DNA from: Chrysochromulina tobinii
Lineage: Eukaryota; Haptophyta; Prymnesiales; Chrysochromulinaceae
Direction of reading: 5' to 3'
Assembly: GCA_001275005.1 (NCBI GenBank)
Contig: JWZX01002786.1
Location: forward strand, 1-35,755
Length of the DNA stretch: 35,755 nt
Position 1 is the stretch's first letter; each line of letters starts with the position of its first letter. Below, piece by piece: positions 9,553 to 17,300 of this stretch. The position numbers and the translations under genes were made by a program. Below the pieces are notes generated by a model, which was given only the letters and a program-made list of their open reading frames with translations, did no database searches and was not told the DNA's origin.

Positions 9553-10100
9553 GAGTTATCGGGAGCGTGCCGCCTACACGAAAGAAGATCGTTCACCGCA
9601 AGATCGTCCGCCGGGTGGAAAAGAGTGCTCGCCGGACTCGGGAAGCCTGCGATCGGGGGGGGACATGTGGATGGGGCAGACGGCGGAAGAGCACGTGAGA
9701 GCACGTCAGACGCGCCCCGATTGATGATGGGGCGTGGAGAGTGGGGGTAAGGAGCGCACAAGGGAGCACGAGGCGGCCTCACCGTGCCTGCTCCGGCAGT
9801 CGGGCTCTGGATTCGCCCTCAGGCCAGCCAGTCGAAAGGCGCAGGTGCGCCCCGAAGGGGCTCCAGCGCGCCTTCGCGGCGTACGTAGAAGAGAGCGGAG
9901 TTTGGGCAAGTTCAAACCGTTACTCCAAGTTTGGAACGGCTCTAACACCAATTTCATGACGACGACCCGAACGAGGAGGAGGCAGCATTGTCGCGTAGTT
10001 GCTTGTGAAACTGTCCAGGCCCCTGGGCCGCTTGTGTGCCCGTCATGGCGCCTTCACAGGTGCCATCTAACTAACCCTAACCCTAACCCTAACCCTAACC
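9553..10100. other. Intergenic region with interstitial telomere-type array
   Basis: Upstream flank of the ADP-ribosyltransferase gene and 3' flank of the sirtuin gene. Apart from the CCCTAA array at its right end nothing is recognised; overlapping plus-strand frames look like shadows. Confidence 0.5.
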
Positions 10101-10104
10101 CTAA
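10067..10104. repeat. Interstitial telomere-type repeat (CCCTAA)5
   Basis: Five perfect CCCTAA copies at 10075-10104, preceded by two partial CTAA units. Read on the minus strand it is (TTAGGG)5, and the first TTAGGG supplies the TAG stop of the sirtuin gene (10103-10101). Confidence 0.95.
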
Positions 10105-11805
10105 AAAGAGCTCGATACGGGAGGCACTGCTTGCCCGGCCCGGCCTCGGGCATGCTTCGCCCGCCCCGCGTCCACGGCAGCCTGTAGCTCCTCGCGCCAC
10201 GCAAGCCGTTCGGCCAGTTCCCACACCGCCGCGTCTGTGTCGCCCGCCACATGGCCATCCCGCACCACCAAGCCGCCCCCCGGAACGCTCACACTCGCAC
10301 ACGCCCCCTCGTCGAAGATGAAGCCACCCAGGCCGAGCGTATGGACTTGGCCCACGCGCTCTCGGTTGACTAGCAGCCGCGGCGCGCGAAGGGGCGCACG
10401 TGTCACCAGACCAGCGAAGGGCTGGACCTTGAGAGAGGTGCCCATGACGAGGAGGAGGTCGGCGCGGGGCAGGTCGTCGTGCGCGGAGACGAAGAAGCGC
10501 TCGGGCAGCTGCATGCAAATGAGGGCGACAATCAGCATGCATTCAGAGGTCGTCGCGCGCGGAGACGAAGAAGCGCTCGGGAAGCCGCGTGCTCGGGGCT
10601 CGTTCGTACTCGTAGGCACTCATACGCCACTCGTGGGCACTCGTGGGCCCTCGTAGGCCCTCGTAGGCACTCATACGCCACTCATACGCCACTCGTAGGC
10701 ACTCATACGCCACTCGTGGGCACTCGTGGGCCCTCGTAGGCCCTCGTAGGCACTCATACGCCACTCATACGCCACTCGTAGGCACTCGTGGGCACTCGTG
10801 CGCCACTCATACGCCACTCATACGCCACTCATACGCCACTCGTGCGCCACTCATACGCCACTCATACGCCACTCCCACCTGCTCGCCAAAGAAGACAATC
10901 GACGGTTTCACATGACCGCCGTACCGTCGGTTGAGGAATGCCCATGCGTCTGGTGAACTGCTCAAGGCGGCGCGGCGCACCTCGTCGACAGGGACGCTCG
11001 TGCTCCTGCCCACCACATGCGCGCCGTCAAAGTTGCCATGCGCCGCCACCACCCGATCCGCTGGCAGCCCAGCCTCGACCTCGAGGGAGTCGATGTTCTG
11101 CGTGAGCACGCGCCGGAGCTTGCCGTGCGTGTGCAGCAGGGCGAGGAAGTGGTGCGTGGGCGTGGGCGCGAAGTTGCCCGGCCAGAGCTCCTTGCACAGC
11201 CGCTGGAAGGGCTTCGGGTTGTGGACGAAAAACTGCAAACACGTCATGGACACGGCCTGGTGAGTCTTTCGACGACCGAGGCGTCAACAACTGTGAGTTG
11301 GAGGATTCTTGGCCGTGCGCACATCGATATCAAAGATTGCCTCTGGGTACGGCAGCCCATACGACGCGAGGTTGTCGTATAGGCCGGTCCCCGGCGTGCG
11401 GAAGTCGGGGATTCCCGCCGAGGTACTGCAGCCTGCGCCGACCATGACGACCACGTTGCGGCACTCGTCGGAGGCGATGATGGAGGCGACGCGCTCCAGA
11501 TCCAGCGGCGCCGCAGCGGCCGAGGATGCGGCGCTTGCGAGCGCACGGATTGGCTGACGGTGGCCGCAGGAGAAGCACGTCGAGAAGCACGAGACGAGGC
11601 GCATGAACGCAATCGATTGCGGGGTCGTCTCGTGTGAGTTCGCGTGAAAAAAGGGCGTGAAATTCGCGGTGCCTCTGAAACCGTGATGATGGATTTTCTG
11701 CAAAACCACACGTTTTAACTTTCGCAGTTTCATCAAACCCCGAACCCGAGCGTCGTCAGGGACTGACTCGCGCAATCTGGTGTTCCGTCCAGCTGAATAT
11801 GTCAT
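10101..11805 (-). CDS. Sirtuin-family NAD-dependent deacylase lacking the zinc cysteines, 3 exons
   Basis: Exons are 11805-11323, 11256-10879 and 10508-10101, 422 residues. Sirtuin motifs are clear: [14 protein letters not shown] (G123 on), [26 protein letters not shown] (N215), AHG (catalytic His 234), [16 protein letters not shown], and [13 protein letters not shown]. This is the class I (Sir2/SIRT2-like) core. The two CxxC pairs that normally bind structural zinc between AHG and KPSIVFFGE are absent: the segment reads [10 protein letters not shown] ... FLNRRYGG with no cysteine. The first ATG in frame (11805) is used; ATG 11733 would give a basic N-terminus ([10 protein letters not shown]), so targeting is uncertain. 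Joins are phase 0. The first intron (66 bp) is ordinary; the second holds a minisatellite and a copy of the exon 3 start. The stop lies in a telomere-type repeat. Confidence 0.85.
10509..10878 (-). repeat. Sirtuin intron 2: minisatellite plus copy of the next exon's start
   Basis: About 10610-10878 is a degenerate minisatellite of 10-11 bp units (ACTCATACGCC / ACTCGTAGGC / ACTCGTGGGC on the plus strand). The first 38 bases of the downstream exon (10508-10471) recur in the intron at 10584-10547 with two mismatches, a 76-bp period. Between the two copies lie GCATGCTGATTG and GCATGCAG, the latter forming the 3' splice site. Confidence 0.9.
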
Positions 11806-12822
11806 TGTCAGCAAACGCGCTCCTGGCCACCATCGCTGCCATCGGAGCCGCGGACGTCAGCTACTGTATGCTATCGCATCCGGGTTCCTTTCTCTCCTCT
11901 GCCGTGCGAGGCTTCGCGTTCTCACGTCTGCTCCTCCACGCTCAGGGTTCATTTCCATGAAATCGCGCCAAAGACTGGCGCACGCTCAATCCATGGCTCA
12001 ATCCGAGGGATGCGCGCCGCCGAAGCCGAAACTTGAGCTGTGTCGCCAAAGCCGAAAGTTGCGGCTTCGGCGGCGCGTATCCCTTCGGCGCCTGAGCTAC
12101 AGCGGCGGCGCCGCGTAACTCAGGTTTCGGCGACACAAAAGAAAGCGTTGGTGTCGACACAGCGCAGGTGACCATGTATTCCTTCCCGATCGAAACCACA
12201 AAGCCGCCGTCTATGCGGCCAAACCGTAACTTTGGCGTCCCACCCGAGCTCGTGCAAGACCGGGAGGTTTGCGCGATTCTTGCACACTCCGATGCCTGTC
12301 TGACATGCACATGGCTGCGTGCGCGTCCTACCTGAGGCGGTGGACCCCACGGACAGGGGGTTGCCCCAAAACAGTGTGTGTGTGACTCGTGTGCGTTATA
12401 CAATGCAATGACTCACTCAGAAGGAGACGAATGGAAACCACATTACATTATCTGCTCTGGCTAATTCTCTCGTCTGTCCTGCGTGGTGGCCTCCGTTGAC
12501 CTGACGCGAGCCAGCGAGGCGTGCCCAGCGAGGCGCGCAGGGCGCAGGTTGCATGGATGGCCGCGCGCTGTGACGCGCGTGTGTGCATAGCGGACGTCAT
12601 GAGCGGATGGCATTCGCTGAACAGCTCAGCGCCAAGCCTCGCTCAGCACGGCGCCATGCCTCGCTCAGCACGGCGCCATGCCTCGCTCTGCAGAGTGTAC
12701 TCACGAGCGGAAGCAATGTGGCCCTCGAACGCAGCCTGATTGCCGCTGATTGTCGCTGATTGCCGCTGATGGCCCTCGGACGCAGCCATGAGGCAACTGC
12801 TGCCCCTCTCTCTCTCACTCTC
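11806..12822. other. Intergenic region with foldback sequence
   Basis: About 1 kb between the sirtuin start and the 3' end of the coiled-coil gene. It holds an inverted-repeat cluster (12013-12136), a 22-bp tandem repeat of GCTCAGCACGGCGCCATGCC type near 12640-12685, and a CTGATTGCC array at 12736-12776. Open frames such as 11942-12403 (-) show no recognisable domain and are not called. Confidence 0.45.
12013..12077. repeat. Inverted repeat, 22-bp arms
   Basis: The left arm 12013-12034 and right arm 12056-12077 are reverse complements with one mismatch (core CGCCGCCGAAGCCG), with a 21-base loop. A second, shorter pair (TGTGTCGCC near 12039 and GGCGACACA near 12128) encloses the right arm. 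It could fold into a strong hairpin or be a degraded foldback element. Confidence 0.75.
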
Positions 12823-12831
12823 TCACCACAG
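12720..12831 (+). other. Possible plus-strand intron or duplicated block overlapping a 3' end
   Basis: GTGGCCCTCGAACGCAGCC (from 12718) recurs as ATGGCCCTCGGACGCAGCC (from 12769), 51 bp apart, separated by CTGATTGCC / CTGATTGTC words. A pyrimidine-rich acceptor-like end (CTCTCTCACCACAG at 12831) follows. In the other introns here these words lie on the sense strand, which suggests a plus-strand transcript, but no convincing exon frame was found on either side. Confidence 0.3.
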
Positions 12832-14094
12832 GTTGGACATTTTGGGAGGCGGGGGGCGCAGCTCGGGGGTCGCGGGCGCACGGAGCTGCGAGAGCACGAC
12901 GGATGCGGGCGTCCCAGGCGCATCGTCCACCTCGCGCCTGAGCGTCTCCACCTCCTCGTCGCCCTCCTTGACCGGCGACTTGGGGTACACCCCACCTTTG
13001 GAGCGAGGGAGGTCCTGCTGGTGGGCTTCGAAGGCGAGCGAGGCCGCATGCGCGTAGTGCTGGCTCAGGAAGCTGACGGCCTCCAGATGACCTGGGGCAT
13101 GGGAGGCCGCCACGTCCGCCTCCCGGATCGCGTGCTGCTGCTCCCTGGTCGTCTGTAACCACTTCTCATCAAGGGGCACGTGCGGCGCGACGCCCACGTA
13201 TTGCGACGACCTGGGAGCGAGGAGGGTGGCGGAGCCGTTGAGCCGTTGGGTTTGGAGCGCGAGGGCGAGCATGTAGTCGGTCTCGGTCACGCCCGCGCCC
13301 TTGAACACGCCCTTGTACTTGCCATCATTCACGTGATCCTTCTTGATCGCGCCCTGTGTGATCGCCTTCGCATCGGCCGCGCTCGCACCAAACGGAGGGC
13401 TGTACTGGTCCACATGCGTGCCCACGATCTTGGCGCTCGCCTTCGTGTCGGGCGCGCTCATCAGGTCGAACCGGTTGCGCCCGCCCGCCGGCGGCTTCAG
13501 TTGCGCCGCCTTCTTCGCCTCGGTGATCTCCCATGCATCTCCTCGCACCGTCGGCGCAGGCAATGTCGCCGTCACAGGCGACATGGCCGGCGTCCGTCTG
13601 GTCGGCGAAACGTCCGCGCTACCCGTCGGCTTGATCGGCGTGCCGGTCGTGTTGCGCGCGGCGGCCTCCTTGGCCTTCTGCATCTCTCTATCGCGCGCCT
13701 TGATCTCCTTGATCGAGCGCTTCGGCATGCTCGAGATCTCCATTTCACGGTAGTCGCGCTCGGCGCCGCCGCCAAACTGCTGCACGACGGCCGGCGCCGC
13801 CGGCTGCGACGAGGAGCCGGGATCGCGGCGAATCGTCCTATCGGGCGAGAAGAACTGCGGCTTCGCCGAGCGCAGCTTCTCGAGCTCCTCTGCGAGCTGT
13901 TTGTCGGCGAACGCCTTGGCCTCAGCCGCCGCCTTGGCCGCCTCGGCCGCCTCCTCCGCCTCCCTCTCCGCGTCGAGCGCAGCCGACTCGGCGGCTGCGG
14001 CCAGGCGGCGTGCGGCCGCCGCCTCCGCGGCCGCCATGCCCACCGGATCATTGCTCCGCCTCGGGTCCACTCTGAGGTTGTTCTTGGGGGCCAT
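12823..14094 (-). CDS. Alanine-rich coiled-coil protein of unknown function
   Basis: 423 residues from ATG 14094 (MAPKNNLRVD) to TGA 12823. Residues about 20-75 are a strongly helical Ala/Glu/Lys-rich segment (EREAEEAAEAAKAAAEAK) likely to form a coiled coil. A basic segment follows (MPKRSIKEIKARDREMQKAK), then a less repetitive region from about 200 with GGRNRFDLMSAPDTKA and HVDQYSPPFGASAADAKAI, and a Pro-rich end (PPPPKMSNLW). No known family is recognised. It lies just downstream of IFT140 on the same strand (230 bp apart), which is no proof of a ciliary role. The 3' end is uncertain: a perfect GTGAG donor overlaps the TGG TGA stop (12826), so an extra 3' exon beginning near 12735 is possible. 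Confidence 0.7.
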   Translation of the reverse strand: MAPKNNLRVDPRRSNDPVGMAAAEAAAARRLAAAAESAALDAEREAEEAAEAAKAAAEAKAFADKQLAEELEKLRSAKPQFFSPDRTIRRDPGSSSQPAAPAVVQQFGGGAERDYREMEISSMPKRSIKEIKARDREMQKAKEAAARNTTGTPIKPTGSADVSPTRRTPAMSPVTATLPAPTVRGDAWEITEAKKAAQLKPPAGGRNRFDLMSAPDTKASAKIVGTHVDQYSPPFGASAADAKAITQGAIKKDHVNDGKYKGVFKGAGVTETDYMLALALQTQRLNGSATLLAPRSSQYVGVAPHVPLDEKWLQTTREQQHAIREADVAASHAPGHLEAVSFLSQHYAHAASLAFEAHQQDLPRSKGGVYPKSPVKEGDEEVETLRREVDDAPGTPASVVLSQLRAPATPELRPPPPKMSNLW

Positions 14095-14324
14095 CGTGAA
14101 AATGGCAGACTCCGTCCAAAACGAACCTTCGTAAGTTTGCTCGCCCCACAGAGCGTTTTTCGTCCTGTTCCCGAAATGAGGCTCGCTCCGTCCCCCTCTC
14201 GCCGCGCAGGGCCATGCTGCTGAACATACTTAGCATGACATGACACGGCGATTGAGGGCCTCCCCTCCTCAGATACGCTGCGCCCCCCCCTGTGCTCCTC
14301 GTGCGCGCGCCTCATCGTCCATGG

Positions 14325-17300
14325 CTAGTCGTCCATGTCCTCCTCGATGTTGTCCTCGACCTCGTCTCCCGCGGCGTGCGTGGGCGCGCGTGCGGCAGGC
14401 TGAGGGTCGTGCGGCACAGCGGCGCCCATCGAGGCGCAGATGGCGGCAATCATCTCCTGGTCGAGATAGGGCGCGAGCACGATCGATCTCGCAACCATCT
14501 TCTCGATGAGATTGTACGCCTGCTCCATCTGTCGCTGCGAGTAGAACCACTCCACCATCAACGCGTACACGTCACCCACCCGAAGTGCGTGCTCGACGGT
14601 CGGCTCGTCGAGGAGTTGGAAGCACAGGCGCACCTGCATGCAAAATGGGGGAAGGGTACTCAGCATGCAAGCCGTCTCCACGGGCTCGGGCGTGACGCGA
14701 TCCGCATGCGATCCGTATGCGATCCGCATGCAATCCGCATGCGATCCGAATGCGATCCGAATGCGGTGCGCGCGCACCGTCTCCTCGGGCTCGGTCTTGA
14801 CAGTCTTGCGAGCGCGCACGAAGGCCTCGACGTGGGAGATGCGCTGGGCGAGCGACGCGACCTTTGCGTCCTTGTCCTGCACGCGCGCCTTGCCCATCCA
14901 CTCATGGGCTTCCCGCAGCGCGCCGAGAGCCTTCTCGTAATCACGGTAGTCATCAATCTCGATCTGAGCACACGAGTCGAAGAAGCAATTAGTGGCAATC
15001 AGAGGCAATCAGTGGCAATCAGAGGCAATAACGACACTCACCTGAGCACACGAGTCGAAGAAGGCGGCGAGCGAGTCGAGCGCCTTTGCCTTCGAGTAGA
15101 ACTGGACGATGTTCTTCACTATCTCCGGGTCCGCCTTCCAGTCAAGATTCTGCAGGTAGTTGGCCGCGAGGATGTAGATGTCGCGGTTGCGCGAGACACC
15201 CGCGAAGTAGCAGATCTTCTGCGTGTCGCCCGAGCGGAGCAGGCACTTCATCGCCTTCACCTTATCGCCGGCCTGCGTGTACATCTTGCACGCGAGATGG
15301 TAGTTGCCTTGGCGCTTGAGGACCTTGGCGACCTTGAGTCGGAGCGAGTTGAGAAGCTCTTCGGTCTCGGCGCCCTATGAGAGGCACAATTGAAGGCAAT
15401 TAGTGGCAATCAGTGGCAATCAGAGTTGAGAAGCTATTCGGTCTCGGCGCCCTATGAGAGGCACAATTGAAGGCGATTAGTGGCAATCAGTGGCAATCAG
15501 AGCTGAGAAGCTCTTCGGTCTCGGCGCCCTATTCGCCGAGATCGAGCGGCGTCGAAGATCATGGCGATTCTAGGGGCCATCCGAGGGGCCATCCGAGTGG
15601 CCATCCGAGGGGTCATCACCTTTTGTCCGAGCTCCGGTGCGAGCTTCTCCGCCATCGGCTCGGTGAGTGTCACGTTGTGCATGATGCATAGATCGATCGC
15701 CTTGGCGCACTGGCCGGCCGCCGCGAAGAGGGTGACCGTCTTATCCCACTGGCCGTGGTCGAGAAAGAACTCGGCGCAGCGCGTGATCAGCGCTGGGTCG
15801 CTATCCGGAGGGAGCTTCTCGGAAATGGCCGAGAGCTGCTCGAAGAGCGAGAATCGGAAGCAGAGCTCGACCGCCTTGGCGAGCTGCCCGCCTTGCTGGT
15901 ACAGTTGGACCGCGCGGTCGGGCTGGCCGTTCTTCTCGAAGTAGGCGGCTGTGTCGGCCGCGAGCTTTGGGTTGGACGAGCTCGCGATCACGTTGAGCTC
16001 GGACGCGAGATCATGGGCCTTGGCCAGCCGGATCGCGTGATTGTATCTGCCCGCGCGCTGATAGAATTGGATCGCTTGCTGGATGAGGGCGCGCTCCGCA
16101 CTCGTGCCCTGCTCAGACGCCGCCTTCTGCTCGTACTGCTTGGCCAGGTGGTACGCGGCCCCGGAGTGGTTGGAGGCATTCACGACCTCGGCGGCGCGCT
16201 CGAGCTTATTATGGAAGGCGAGCACGCGCACGATCGACAGGTGGTCCGCCGCCTTCTCGTAGTACGTGAGGGCCTCCTTGAAGCGCGCGTTCGACTCTGC
16301 GTACTGCGCCCACCACGTGTACAGCTCGGGGTCCTGTGTGCGGTCGATGAACTCCTTGAGCTCGGGCAGTTGATGCGAGTCGAAGAGCATTCGGGGCACC
16401 TGTGGGGAGAGGAGAGAGGGCGTCGTGGTGAGCACTTGCATGCAGCGGCATGCGAGAGTCGAAGAGCATCCGGGGCACCTCGACCCGGTGGGTATCGGAT
16501 CGCTCAAAATGCTCCGCCGCTTTCATCGTCTCGCCTTCGGCCTCGAGCTGGCGTGCGTATGTGTAGTGGGTCGCCTTGAGGTGGATGCGATCCTCCTTCT
16601 CGGCGATCTCGAGTGCCTTCTCCCATTGGCCTGACGCCTGGTACAGCGTGTTGAGCAGGTCGTGCCGGCCGCATGAGGCGTAGAGCTGTTCGGCCTCCTT
16701 GAGCATGCCGAGCTGCACGGCGACCACCGCGGCGCACACCTGCATGCACTCGGGGGATAGGGGGCACTCAGCATGCACTCGGGGGAGGGAGGGGGCAATC
16801 AGCATGCACTCGGGAGGGGCGCACCTCCGGCTCTGAGATAGTGCCGTCGGGCCGCGTATGCGCCTCGACGACGTCACGAACCGCTCGCGCCCCGCGCGCG
16901 TGCCCCATGTTCCCTAGGCACGTGTCAGCGATGTCGAGCCGCTTCGTCTGCACGCACATTCGCGCCATGTTCTCCCACACGGCCGCTGAACGCACGAGCT
17001 TCACAGCCTTATGCGCCTCGTCCATCGCACCCACCGTCAGGAAATAGGAAAAGTCGACGAGCGCCTGCCGAATGACGAAACGCCGAATGACGAAACGCCG
17101 AGCACGCAGGGGCGCACAGAGGTGAGCAGCGGAGCCTATATTTTCGAGGAGTGCAGAGGCCATCAAACGGCAATCAGCATGCAATCAGCATGCAATCAGC
17201 ATGCAATCAGCATGCCTATACCTTCGTGGAGTGCAGAGGCCATCAACGGCAATCAGCATGCACTCAAGGAGTAACGCGCACCTTGCGCGTCTCCACATCA

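Noticed and set aside
10610..10878. CRISPR-like array
   Set aside because: The units are 10-11 bp, contiguous and degenerate, without spacers, and lie within a eukaryotic intron.
11942..12403. 153-codon minus-strand open frame as a gene
   Set aside because: It begins at a non-ATG or weak start, covers the inverted repeat and shows no domain.
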